Shown here: piece after piece, positions 45,290-53,416 of the stretch
How positions within the stretch are numbered: position 1 is the first letter of the stretch
How the letters are laid out: every line of letters starts with the position of its first letter
Origin: JAUPVL01 sp964481235
Lineage (GTDB): Bacteria; Patescibacteriota; Saccharimonadia; CAILAD01; BJGX01
DNA: 54,442 nucleotides
Direction: 5' to 3'
NCBI GenBank assembly: GCA_964481235.1
Contig: CAYZYH010000007.1
Location: 1-54,442 of the forward strand
Notes under the pieces: generated by a model
Told to the model about the DNA's origin: nothing
Database searches by the model: none
The model's input: only the letters and a program-made list of their open reading frames with translations
Translations under genes and position numbers: made by a program

Positions 45290-46570
45290 ATGAAACTACC
45301 TGGCTTTAAACAAAAGAAAAAAAATGGACAATTTTTGGTATCACTCGACATTGGTACCGAATACGTAAAAGCTCTTATTGGTCAAATAAAAGACCATACC
45401 GATACGGCAGGTAAAACCTACCAAGCTGTAGAGATAGTGGGCGTTGGTCGCCAACGCCAGAGGCTTACCGATATGTCTGGTGGAGCAGTTACTGACATTG
45501 CCGGTGTAGTAGAAAACTGCGATGCAGCTCTACGAAGGGCTGAGGAAATGGCCCAAACTGTTGCCAAAGATGCAGTTCTTGGTATTGCTGGAGAGTTGGT
45601 GAAAGGCGGTACCACGAGTGTTAGTTATCGGCGAGCCCGACCAGACGTCAAGATAGACCAAGCTGAACTTATGGATATTATTGATCGCATTCAAAAACAA
45701 GCTTTTGACGAAGTTCAGAAGCAACTTAGTTGGGAAACTGGCAAGCGTGAGTTAGAGGTAAAATTGGTTAATGCTGCCGTAGTAGACGTACATATTGATG
45801 GCTATAGAGTCACTAACCCAGTTGGGTTTCAGGGTAAAGATGTGACTATACAAATTTTTAATGCATTTGCTCCTATGGTTCATTTAGGGGCTTTACAAAC
45901 AGTTGCCGCCGATTTAGACCTCAATCTTATCAATATTGCCGCCGAACCTTTTGCTGTGGCTAAGAGTGTTGGGGCTGATGACAGTACTGAATTTTCGGCT
46001 ATTTTTATAGACATTGGGGGTGGTACATCTGATATTGCTGTAGTAAATAATGGTGGAGTAGAAGGTACACAAATGTTTGCTATTGGTGGTCGTAGTTTTA
46101 CTAAGCGCATAAGTTTGAGTATGGGGGTGAACTTTGATGAGGCCGAAGATATTAAGCTAGACCATACCGCTGGTAAGCTAGATAACAAAAAAGAAAAAGC
46201 TGTTGCCGAAGCTCTAAAAAGCGATGTCGATACTTGGCTAAGTGGAGTAGAGCTAGGACTGGCCGAATTTGAAAGTATTGAACACTTGCCAAATAGAATC
46301 TTGCTCTGTGGAGGAGGCTCGGCACTCCCTGAGATAAAGCATGCTCTTACTGGTACCGATTGGTATAAAGGATTGCCGTTTACCCGCAAACCCACTATAG
46401 ATTTTATCCACCCATCACAAGTAAATAGAGTAATTGATACCACTGGTCAGCTTACTAGCCCACAAGAAATTACCCCAATGGGTTTGGCAAATCTTGGTCT
46501 AGACATTATTGGCAGTCAAAGTGTGGGAGAAAATGTTTTACAGCGTCTAAGTCGCACACTTTCTTTGTAA
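45290..46570 (+). CDS. ftsA: FtsA-like (FtsA/PilM family) actin-fold ATPase
   Basis: A protein of about 426 aa with the actin-like ATPase fold: phosphate-1 loop VSLDIGTEYVKALIG, phosphate-2 FIDIGGGTSDIAVV, adenosine motif LLCGGGSALPEIKHAL, and an SHS2-like subdomain between them (VVDVHIDGYRVTNPVGFQG). This fits FtsA of the divisome; PilM of type IV pili is the alternative. No ftsZ or pil genes lie next to it. The start is uncertain: in-frame starts exist at 45242 (GTG) and 45263 (ATG, inside a TACAAT box), so I prefer 45290, giving a Lys-rich N-terminus. The typical FtsA C-terminal amphipathic helix may be VLQRLSRTLSL. Confidence 0.82.
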   Translation: MKLPGFKQKKKNGQFLVSLDIGTEYVKALIGQIKDHTDTAGKTYQAVEIVGVGRQRQRLTDMSGGAVTDIAGVVENCDAALRRAEEMAQTVAKDAVLGIAGELVKGGTTSVSYRRARPDVKIDQAELMDIIDRIQKQAFDEVQKQLSWETGKRELEVKLVNAAVVDVHIDGYRVTNPVGFQGKDVTIQIFNAFAPMVHLGALQTVAADLDLNLINIAAEPFAVAKSVGADDSTEFSAIFIDIGGGTSDIAVVNNGGVEGTQMFAIGGRSFTKRISLSMGVNFDEAEDIKLDHTAGKLDNKKEKAVAEALKSDVDTWLSGVELGLAEFESIEHLPNRILLCGGGSALPEIKHALTGTDWYKGLPFTRKPTIDFIHPSQVNRVIDTTGQLTSPQEITPMGLANLGLDIIGSQSVGENVLQRLSRTLSL

Positions 46571-46573
46571 GTT

Positions 46574-46600
46574 AAAAGCCCTGCGGTTAAGCAGAGCTTT
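46574..46600 (+). terminator. Weak terminator-like hairpin after the FtsA-like gene
   Basis: AAAGCCCTGC pairs with GCAGAGCTTT around a 6-nt loop; the T-run is short. It lies between two convergent genes. Confidence 0.5.
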
Positions 46601-46621
46601 GGTAGGGTAGATACTTTGGAG

Positions 46622-46987
46622 TTACTTGTTTGGGAACTCTTTGTAGAACTCCGATGGTTTCAATATACTATCAACCATTGCCCACACCCAGGCGATCGGA
46701 TTCCACAGGCCAAAAGTAATAATGGTTAACGCGAGGTTGAGCCAGAACTTCCAGGCATCTTTTTTGTAGGTGTAAATCCAGGTGAAAAAACCTAGAAATA
46801 CCGCCAGAAGAATTGCTACAGTCTTGTCTTTGGGTTGCGTGGGTCGTTGCTCTTCGGCAGATGTCTCTTGGTGAGATGTTGGTGCCTGAATGGTTTGCAA
46901 TGCGGTTGTGGTTGAGTCTGGGCGTGCCGGCGCACTTGTGCTTGGCCAATGCCGCTCCATGAACGATTCCATAGGGTCGGTAGGCAT
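46622..46987 (-). CDS. Small two-helix membrane protein (TM2-like)
   Basis: A 121-aa protein with a strong AAGGAG site before its ATG. The first ~55 residues are Pro/Thr/Gln-rich and disordered. Two membrane helices follow (TVAILLAVFLGFFTWIYTY; FWLNLALTIITFGLWNPIAWVWAMVDSI) separated by KKDAWK, in the manner of TM2 domains, ending with an LKPSEFYKEFPNK tail. Function unknown. Confidence 0.75.
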   Translation of the reverse strand: MPTDPMESFMERHWPSTSAPARPDSTTTALQTIQAPTSHQETSAEEQRPTQPKDKTVAILLAVFLGFFTWIYTYKKDAWKFWLNLALTIITFGLWNPIAWVWAMVDSILKPSEFYKEFPNK

Positions 46988-47146
46988 TTATCTCCTTTTG
47001 GGTACGTCTTGATAGGTATCAAAAATCTAGCAGTAGTATATCATAAATACTTTAAAAAGGCAAGTAATATACATGTGTCACAACAAAATACTCAAGCTCG
47101 TTAATATTTTGGTAGGCATTTGTCTGCAAGCACAAGCCGATTACGC

Positions 47147-47152
47147 TATAAT
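47147..47152 (+). promoter_or_regulatory. -10 box of the Baseplate_J-like operon
   Basis: TATAAT ends 11 nt before the ATG at 47164; the predicted leader is only about 4-5 nt. Confidence 0.5.
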
Positions 47153-47163
47153 ACTATATATCT

Positions 47164-48837
47164 ATGCCCGAAAATACCGACCCCAATGTAATATATCTTG
47201 AAGCCGACTCTGAAATAACTGAGGCTATTGATAAACTCAAAAATAGCCATGCTAGCGAGGTTCGCTTAGCTGTACCAGCGCGTAGCACTATGCTACAAAG
47301 TGCAGTAAATCTTAAATTGCTAAAAAAAGCAGCAACTAGCAGTCATAAAAAACTTATTCTAGTAAGTACCGACAAAGCCACTATAAGCTTGGCTGCTGGT
47401 CTAGGTATTCTTATGGCTCACAATATTAAGGCCGAAGCAAGTATTCCAGAGGCACCTACTAGACAACCAGAACTCACCAAAGAACCGGTGGTGCTAGAAC
47501 AAGAAGAGCCCTCCAGTCAAACACAATCAGAACCATCTTCGGGTAAGTCTTCTAAGTCTTCGAGTAAAAGTGGTACTTTCGAGAAAAAGCATATTTCACT
47601 AAGTGAAGACGACGAGCCTATTGATGAGCCCTCAAAACCTAGCCGTAAAGAAAAGCGAACCAATAAAAGCAATGAACCAAAAGTACCTAATTTTATGGGG
47701 CTGAATAAAAAAATTGCCATCTTTATAGCGGTGTTAGTCGCGATAATACTATTTGGCCTAGCTTATGTATTTTTGCCAACAGCGAAGATTACACTGATAG
47801 CCAAGGCTGTAAAAACACCCGTAAATATTAAGTTTACTTTAGATGCTGGCACGAAAAAATCAGATTTTGAAAACGGAGTAGTAGCAACTGATCAAATAAG
47901 TACTACCAAAGATCTTAGTGCCCAGTATAGTGCAACGGGTAAAAAAGACGTTGGCACAAAGGCTAGTGGCAGCATATCAATTCGTAATTGCGACGATACC
48001 AACTCCCACCAATTAGCAGCTGGTAGTACAGTGAGCTCTGGTGGTAAAAACTTCACCACCACCCAAGCTGTTACTATTCCAGCTGGCAGTGCCGGTGGTG
48101 GTGTGGTGACTTGTTCGGCGGCAGTAAGTTCTAATATTACTGCTACTGCCTCTGGCGATAGCTACAACCTAAGCAGTGCGAACTTCTCAATAAGTGGTTT
48201 GTCTAGTCTTTTTAAGGCTACCGGAACAACCTCTGGTGGTACTACTAAAATTGCTACGGTAGTGACTCAAGCCGATATAGACAAAGCCAAAACAGACATG
48301 ATTAACTCTGCCACCGAGAGTGCAAAGCAAGATTTGCAGACTCGCGGTAAAGATGACCAAAAGGTATTTGTAGAAACTTTTCAAAGTGAGGTGAGCAATA
48401 TTAACACCACTGCTCCAGCCGACACCGAAAGTGCTGGTGGTACCGTTAGTGCTAGGGTGAAATACACTGAGTTAGCTGCTGCCAAAAACGATCTAGATAA
48501 GCTTTTTGAGGCTCAAACTAAAACCCAAGTACCAGGTAATAACCAGATATATCAGACTGGCGCCGCAGAAGCCAAATATACTGTTGTTAAACTGGAAGGA
48601 ACTGAAAAAGCCAATATGCAGGCAGTTAGTAATGCCTACTATGGTCAGACTATCGACACTAATCAAGTTGCTCACGATGTAGCCGGTAAGAGTAAAAAAG
48701 GTCTAGTAGAAATTGTTCAGCCAAAATACTCACAGGTAAGTGGGGTGCAAGCCGAAACAACCCCAGCCCTACTACCATATCTACCTTATTTTGCTAATCG
48801 CATTACAGTAGAGATTAAAGTTAGTACTGATCAATGA
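47164..48837 (+). CDS. Baseplate_J-like single-pass membrane protein
   Basis: A 557-aa protein. An N-terminal cytoplasmic alpha-beta domain (NVIYLEADSEITEAIDKL ... KKLILVSTDKATISLAAGLG, about 1-85) is followed by a Ser/Glu/Lys-rich linker and one membrane helix (about 184-204). The ectodomain contains a Baseplate_J-type beta motif (ASGSISIRNCDDTNSHQLAAG, then GGKNFTTTQAVTIPAG). A helical region and further beta segments follow. Such proteins are often annotated baseplate J in Patescibacteria, but a single-pass membrane form is not phage-like. ruvX follows with an ATGA overlap. Confidence 0.8.
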   Translation: MPENTDPNVIYLEADSEITEAIDKLKNSHASEVRLAVPARSTMLQSAVNLKLLKKAATSSHKKLILVSTDKATISLAAGLGILMAHNIKAEASIPEAPTRQPELTKEPVVLEQEEPSSQTQSEPSSGKSSKSSSKSGTFEKKHISLSEDDEPIDEPSKPSRKEKRTNKSNEPKVPNFMGLNKKIAIFIAVLVAIILFGLAYVFLPTAKITLIAKAVKTPVNIKFTLDAGTKKSDFENGVVATDQISTTKDLSAQYSATGKKDVGTKASGSISIRNCDDTNSHQLAAGSTVSSGGKNFTTTQAVTIPAGSAGGGVVTCSAAVSSNITATASGDSYNLSSANFSISGLSSLFKATGTTSGGTTKIATVVTQADIDKAKTDMINSATESAKQDLQTRGKDDQKVFVETFQSEVSNINTTAPADTESAGGTVSARVKYTELAAAKNDLDKLFEAQTKTQVPGNNQIYQTGAAEAKYTVVKLEGTEKANMQAVSNAYYGQTIDTNQVAHDVAGKSKKGLVEIVQPKYSQVSGVQAETTPALLPYLPYFANRITVEIKVSTDQ

Positions 48838-49229
48838 CAGTAATGGGTTTTGATTACGGCCTTACTCGCATAGGAGTGGCCTTGGCGATAAATGGTGAAA
48901 CAAAGCCACTTATAACTGTTAATACACCTGATTTTTGGGGCAAGCTACCAGAACTAATTTTATTACACCAACCCACCAAGTTGGTTGTAGGGTTGCCCAG
49001 AAATTTAAGCGGGGAATCTACCAAACAAACTATAGTAGCTAAAAAATTTGGTCAAGAACTCCAACAAAAGACCGATCTGCCTTTAGATTGGCAAGATGAA
49101 GCTATGAGTACCCAAAGAGCACTTGATCGTCTTGGTAAAAATGCCACCATATCAGAACGCAAAAAAATGTTAGATCAAATTGCAGCCCAGATTATTCTAG
49201 AAGATTATTTAGCGAACAAAACCATATGA
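48834..49229 (+). CDS. ruvX: Putative pre-16S rRNA nuclease / Holliday-junction resolvase-like YqgF
   Basis: A 131-aa RNase H-fold protein of the YqgF/RuvX family: MGFDYGLTRIGVAL carries the first catalytic Asp, VVGLPRNLSGEST the middle strand, DWQDEAMSTQRA the catalytic Glu, and LDQIAAQIILEDYL the last Asp. It acts in pre-16S rRNA 5' processing in other bacteria. ATGA overlaps on both sides tie it to the Baseplate_J-like gene and mltG; the ruvX-mltG pairing is common in bacteria. Confidence 0.93.
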   Translation: MTVMGFDYGLTRIGVALAINGETKPLITVNTPDFWGKLPELILLHQPTKLVVGLPRNLSGESTKQTIVAKKFGQELQQKTDLPLDWQDEAMSTQRALDRLGKNATISERKKMLDQIAAQIILEDYLANKTI

Positions 49230-50332
49230 ACCCTACAAACAAGCCCAACAACCCTACTCAGCCTAATTTAGCAGCAACCGTTGCCCCACAAAAGCAACAA
49301 GAAGAGAATAAGAGTAGTCTTAGCCCAGACCCCAAAAAGAAGCCATATCTCAAGCCTATATTATGGATTATAGGCATTGTTATCATAATAGCGTTTTGTG
49401 TAGTCGCATGGTTTGTAATGGCTCTAGGCTCGGTGCGTTCAGATATCTCTGTAGACGGTGAGATAGTTGAAGTTAAACAAGGCGATAGCTTAGAGAGTAT
49501 TGCTACCAATCTAAGCTCCAAGAATCTTATAAGCGACAAAAATGTATTTGTACTCTGGGCTAAGTTTGGTCCTGCTCGCGGTCATTTACAACCCGGTCCT
49601 TATCTTATTAAACCTACTAGCTCAATAAAGCAGATTGTGGCAGATATGTCGGCCGGCAAAATTGCGGTGTATAAAATTACTTACCCAGAAGGCATTACTC
49701 TAAATGAAATGGCCAAGCGTTGGGCTGCAGCGGGCTATGGAACCAAAGACGACTATATTGCTGCCACCAAAAAGCTATCTTATGATTTTGATTTTATTCC
49801 TCAGGTTTCTAAGACAAACCCCGAAGGCTATCTTTTTCCTGCTACCTATACTTTTACACCAGGTAGTTCAGCCGAGGTATTGGTAAAAAAACAATATGAG
49901 GCTTTTAAGGCACAAGCCGAACCTCTATTGCAGGGCAATCGCCCCGCAGGTCTAAACAAACTACAAGTACTCACTCTGGCGTCGATTGTAGAAAAAGAAG
50001 CTTTAACCATTGCCGACCGTAAACTCACCGCAGGAGTGTTCCTAAACCGCTTAAGAGACAATATGAAGTTAGAAAGTGATGTAACTGTAAACTACGCTAC
50101 TGGTAAGACCGTTACTAGCCCTGGTGATATTTCAATTAATTCCCCATACAATACCTACTTTGTTAAGGGTTTACCACCCACACCTATTAATAATCCTAGT
50201 ACTGATGCAATTGAGGCTGTTATGAACTTTACTCCGTCTGATAATATCTTCTTCTTGGCAGGTAATGATGGCAAAGTTTACTATGCCAAAACCCTACAAG
50301 AACATAACGAAAATATCAAAAATCACCTCTAA
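49226..50332 (+). CDS. mltG: Endolytic murein transglycosylase MltG (YceG)
   Basis: A 368-aa enzyme that cuts nascent glycan strands. A polar Asn/Pro-rich cytoplasmic start of about 45 residues is followed by a membrane helix (PILWIIGIVIIIAFCVVAWF) and a LysM-like segment (EVKQGDSLESIATNL). The YceG domain has catalytic Glu in NPEGYLFPATY and the SIVEKEA motif; it ends with NIFFLAGNDGKVYYAKTLQEHN. Length is typical. Confidence 0.95.
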   Translation: MNPTNKPNNPTQPNLAATVAPQKQQEENKSSLSPDPKKKPYLKPILWIIGIVIIIAFCVVAWFVMALGSVRSDISVDGEIVEVKQGDSLESIATNLSSKNLISDKNVFVLWAKFGPARGHLQPGPYLIKPTSSIKQIVADMSAGKIAVYKITYPEGITLNEMAKRWAAAGYGTKDDYIAATKKLSYDFDFIPQVSKTNPEGYLFPATYTFTPGSSAEVLVKKQYEAFKAQAEPLLQGNRPAGLNKLQVLTLASIVEKEALTIADRKLTAGVFLNRLRDNMKLESDVTVNYATGKTVTSPGDISINSPYNTYFVKGLPPTPINNPSTDAIEAVMNFTPSDNIFFLAGNDGKVYYAKTLQEHNENIKNHL

Positions 50333-50414
50333 ATTTTTGCCAAAAAGTGCTCAAATTACCCAAATTTACCTGTTAATAGCCATATTATACCTTTATAAAA
50401 GCAAAATATGGCAC

Positions 50415-50447
50415 TTGACCATCATTTCTGGCCCATGTTAGTATAGT
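50415..50447 (+). promoter_or_regulatory. Promoter of the LysM-CHAP gene
   Basis: TTGACC (50415-50420) with TATAGT at 50442-50447; the spacer of 21 bp is long, and an overlapping TTAGTA at 50439 gives 18 bp. Transcription should begin near 50452, leaving a leader of about 214 nt. Confidence 0.55.
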
Positions 50448-50456
50448 GAGCGTACT

Positions 50457-50642
50457 CTTAAGTAAAGATAAGCAGTAAAACTTATACTACTAGTAGTAGT
50501 TTGTGGGCTTATCTTCACTCAAGCGTTCCTACGAGAAATTTATCAGATTAGGGAATTAATAATTAATAACTTCAGGTCGAAGTTCCTAGTCCTATTTATT
50601 GGGAGACAGATAAATCGTAGAAGTCCGTCATTTGACGGAGGG
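50457..50642 (+). promoter_or_regulatory. Long structured 5' leader (candidate riboswitch) before the LysM-CHAP gene
   Basis: Fills most of the 333-bp gap between mltG and the CHAP gene. Hairpin 1 pairs 50457-50473 with 50507-50523 (15 of 17 pairs). Domain 2 is closed by CTACG/CGTAG and ATTTATC/GATAAAT (50529-50544 with 50609-50620) and encloses AACTTC/GAAGTT (50568-50584). Hairpin 3, CCGTC/GACGG (50625-50638), overlaps the start of a GGAGGG ribosome site (50637-50642), so folding could control translation. I compared it with c-di-AMP, c-di-GMP and other motifs from memory and could not match it. Confidence 0.5.
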
Positions 50643-50646
50643 AGAA

Positions 50647-50655
50647 ATGTATTAG
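50647..50655 (+). other. Minimal start-stop reading frame (ATG TAT TAG)
   Basis: The only strong ribosome site of this leader (GGAGGG, 50637-50642) points at an ATG followed directly by TAT and TAG. The CHAP gene ATG lies 11 nt after the stop, in another frame. It may be a regulatory mini-ORF for ribosome loading or reinitiation. Confidence 0.35.
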
Positions 50656-50665
50656 TATAAAGAGA

Positions 50666-51856
50666 ATGGGATTGCCCCTTCAAGTGCGTCGTGAAAACTT
50701 CACGGGTGTGGGACAACCAGAAACTTTTGCCAAAACAAACATACTTACTGGATCCTCTACCATAAACAATCAGTATTCTTCAGTAAGTTCCCGAACTCAC
50801 AACCTTATACAGACAATAACCACTGCATCTAAAAATGCCTTTTTTGCTAAACATGGTTACAAAAGACTAGCTATTCACGCTAGTGTTATTGCTATTGCAA
50901 TTATTGCCGTAAGCTTTGGTCGTGTGAGTTCACAGGCTAGTTTGATTTCTAACGGCGTGAGTTCGTCAGACGATAGAGTATCGCTTATTGCTTCAGGTGC
51001 AGTATTAGCAAATGGTACATCTGCTATGGTAAGCGACGATGTCAACCAAAAAGCCAAAGATTTAAGTGCTCTTAGCTCATTACCAACTGCTGGTGATGAG
51101 TTTTTAGAAAAAAAACAACCCGTCGTTACTGCAGGAGCGCCTACTCGTGATATTCTAGAGTACATTGTAAAGGATGGCGACACCATTAGTTCACTATCTA
51201 GTAAGTTTAATATAACCTCAGACACTATCAAGTGGGCCAACAATATAGTAGATGAAAACAGTATTAAACCAGGTGCAAGACTTACAATACTGCCCGTGTC
51301 AGGAATTATGTACGACAGTAATGGTAGTGAAAATCTAGGAGAACTAGCCTCTCGTTACCAGGCTAACGCTGCCTTGATTGACAGTTTTAATGGACTTGAA
51401 GGCAAATCGCCAATGGCTGGACAAAGAATTATTATTCCAGATGGCGTAAAACCTAGTGAAGTGGCTACTCCAGCTGCGCGTATCGCTGGTAACAACTCCT
51501 CATCAATCGCTTCGGCAACCACTGCCTATAGTTTGTCTGGAGCTCAAAAACCAGGTTCGTTTAGCAACACTTACGCCTATGGTTACTGCACTTGGTATGT
51601 TGCTACCCGTCGCTATGTGCCAAATATGCTTGGTAATGCCAATCAGTGGCCCTACAACGCTCCACGCGCTGGTCTTGGCGTAGGTAGTACCCCACGCGCT
51701 GGTGCAGCTGGTGTAACTCGTTGGGGCAACCACGTAGTTTACATTGAGCGTGTAGATGGCTCTACCGTTTATTACTCAGAAATGAATGGCCCCGCCGGTT
51801 GGGGTAGAGTAAACTCGGGCAGTGGCCCAGCCAGCAACTTCATATACGTTTATTAA
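50666..51856 (+). CDS. Exported LysM-CHAP peptidoglycan hydrolase
   Basis: A 396-aa cell-wall hydrolase. A long N-terminal segment precedes a membrane helix/signal (AIHASVIAIAIIAVSFG, about 70-86). LysM domain 1 is LEYIVKDGDTISSLSSKFNITSDTIKWAN, and a second LysM-like repeat follows (LGELASRYQANAALIDSFNG). The C-terminal CHAP amidase has catalytic Cys in YGYCTWYVA and His in WGNHVVYIE. It should cut peptide bonds in peptidoglycan. A long structured leader suggests tight control. Ends before a strong terminator. Confidence 0.92.
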   Translation: MGLPLQVRRENFTGVGQPETFAKTNILTGSSTINNQYSSVSSRTHNLIQTITTASKNAFFAKHGYKRLAIHASVIAIAIIAVSFGRVSSQASLISNGVSSSDDRVSLIASGAVLANGTSAMVSDDVNQKAKDLSALSSLPTAGDEFLEKKQPVVTAGAPTRDILEYIVKDGDTISSLSSKFNITSDTIKWANNIVDENSIKPGARLTILPVSGIMYDSNGSENLGELASRYQANAALIDSFNGLEGKSPMAGQRIIIPDGVKPSEVATPAARIAGNNSSSIASATTAYSLSGAQKPGSFSNTYAYGYCTWYVATRRYVPNMLGNANQWPYNAPRAGLGVGSTPRAGAAGVTRWGNHVVYIERVDGSTVYYSEMNGPAGWGRVNSGSGPASNFIYVY

Positions 51857-51878
51857 TTTGTAAAACAAATATAAAACA

Positions 51879-51906
51879 AGCCCCGGGTAAAACAGCCGGG
51901 GCTTTT
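51879..51906 (+). terminator. Terminator of the LysM-CHAP gene
   Basis: AGCCCCGG pairs with CCGGGGCT, followed by TTTTAG. GC-rich and followed by a convergent small gene. Confidence 0.88.
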
Positions 51907-51920
51907 AGTTATTGTAAAAG

Positions 51921-52088
51921 TTAAACTTTCTTTTTGTAGACCGTTGGGTCTGGTACTAAATCTTCACTTGAAACTGCTGAGCTAGTCTCTACCTTTCTTG
52001 ATACACGAATAATTCGCTGGTATTTGCCGCCCGGCTTTGGCTGACGGGGCCTGCCTTTCTTGCCTTTTCCCATCTGACGCTTAGTCAT
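51921..52088 (-). CDS. Small very basic protein, 55 aa
   Basis: The first half is rich in Lys, Arg, Gly and Pro (begins MTKRQMGKGKKGRPRQPK), then VSRKVETSSAVSSEDL and a C-terminus TVYKKKV. A GGGAG ribosome site lies at the right distance before the ATG. Composition fits an RNA- or ribosome-binding peptide. It is divergent from obg, a ribosome-assembly GTPase, which may or may not be meaningful. No family recognised. Confidence 0.65.
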   Translation of the reverse strand: MTKRQMGKGKKGRPRQPKPGGKYQRIIRVSRKVETSSAVSSEDLVPDPTVYKKKV

Positions 52089-52138
52089 ATTTCATCTCCC
52101 AGGCATAGATTGGTCTAGCTAATTTTAACAAAATATGG

Positions 52139-52144
52139 TATTAT
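52139..52144 (+). promoter_or_regulatory. -10 box of obg
   Basis: TATTAT ends 6 nt before the obg ATG; predicted leaderless. Confidence 0.45.
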
Positions 52145-52150
52145 GTCAAG

Positions 52151-53416
52151 ATGTTTACAGATATAGCAACCATAAAAGTACAAGCTGGCAAGGGTGGCAA
52201 TGGCTACCTTAGCTTTCATAGTAGCCGTGGTAACCCTAAGGGTGGTCCCGATGGCGGCGACGGTGGTCGCGGCGGCGATGTTGTGGTACGTGCCTCTCAC
52301 AACACCAGTACTCTTACAAAATATCGTACCAGTCGGCTCTGGAAAGCCCAAGAAGGCTCATCGGGTTCTACCAATCGTCGTCACGGTAAAAATGGTGAAC
52401 CGGTAGTATTGATAGTACCACCTGGCACTATCGTAAGAGAGGGTGATCAAATTATTGCTGATTTAGTGCAAGATAATCAAGAAGCTGTAATCGCTAAGGG
52501 TGGTGATGGTGGTTTTGGTAATTGGCATTTTAAGAGCTCTATTCGCCAAGCCCCCAAGATGGCCGAGCTAGGTGAGCCAGGTGAGACCAAAGAACTGACT
52601 CTCGAGCTAAAACTAGTAGCCGATGTTGGCTTGGTAGGCTTACCAAACGCCGGCAAAAGCACGCTATTATCAATGGTCTCAAACGCCAAGCCAGAGATAG
52701 CCGACTACGCCTTTACTACTTTGGTGCCTAATCTGGGGGTAGTAGATATAGACGACACTAGTTTTTTACTTGCAGATATACCTGGTCTTATAGAGGGTGC
52801 TAGTAAGGGGAAGGGGTTGGGCGATGATTTCTTACGCCACGTAGAGCGTTGTAGGGTATTAATACATTTAATAGATATTAATTCGCAAAATATCGTAAAA
52901 GATTACCAAACTATTCGTGGTGAGCTCAAAAACTACACTATAGATCTTAGTAATACTCCGTTTATAGTAGTTATAACTAAATGCGAGACCAAACCCAAGG
53001 CCGAAGTTAATAAAATTTGTGAAACACTACTTACAAACACCAATATTTCACCAGATAGGCTTCAGGTAATATCGGCCGTTACTGGTATGGGTCTTACTGG
53101 GCTTATGCGTGATGCCAACAAAATTCTACAAGATGCTAAAAAAGTTCTTAAAAAAACCAAAAAACCCCAAGACACCATGCCTATCATTAAACTCGATGAA
53201 TCTCTAGGCTGGAATGTAGAAAAGCTAGGTGATAAATACTTAGTTATAGGCGAAGAGATAGAGCGTTTTGCTCGTCGTACCAATTTTGATCAATTAGACG
53301 GTGTACGACGATTGCGCGAAATACTTCGTAAAAAAGGTGTTTTTAAGGCGGCTGCCAAACTCGGTGCTCAAAAAGGCGACATATTTACAATTAATGGTAA
53401 GGATCTACAATGGTAG
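52151..53416 (+). CDS. obg: GTPase Obg (ribosome assembly)
   Basis: A 421-aa GTPase with all three Obg domains. The N-terminal glycine-rich OBG fold shows KVQAGKGGNGYLSF and KGGPDGGDGGRGGDVV. The G domain shows G1 GLPNAGKST, G3 DIPGLIEGA, G4 as TKCE and G5 region ISAVTGMG. The C-terminal OCT domain (WNVEKLGDKYLVIGEE ... LREILRKKGVFKAA) ends the protein. It acts in 50S subunit maturation and stress signalling. It overlaps the methyltransferase gene by 7 bp. Confidence 0.97.
   Translation: MFTDIATIKVQAGKGGNGYLSFHSSRGNPKGGPDGGDGGRGGDVVVRASHNTSTLTKYRTSRLWKAQEGSSGSTNRRHGKNGEPVVLIVPPGTIVREGDQIIADLVQDNQEAVIAKGGDGGFGNWHFKSSIRQAPKMAELGEPGETKELTLELKLVADVGLVGLPNAGKSTLLSMVSNAKPEIADYAFTTLVPNLGVVDIDDTSFLLADIPGLIEGASKGKGLGDDFLRHVERCRVLIHLIDINSQNIVKDYQTIRGELKNYTIDLSNTPFIVVITKCETKPKAEVNKICETLLTNTNISPDRLQVISAVTGMGLTGLMRDANKILQDAKKVLKKTKKPQDTMPIIKLDESLGWNVEKLGDKYLVIGEEIERFARRTNFDQLDGVRRLREILRKKGVFKAAAKLGAQKGDIFTINGKDLQW

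Noticed and set aside
50524..50640. ydaO-type c-di-AMP riboswitch before the CHAP gene
   Set aside because: The conserved GGGGGA.CC, GGGGTGAATC and CCGAATCCGTCAGC segments as I recall them are absent; only a CCGTCA hairpin is reminiscent.
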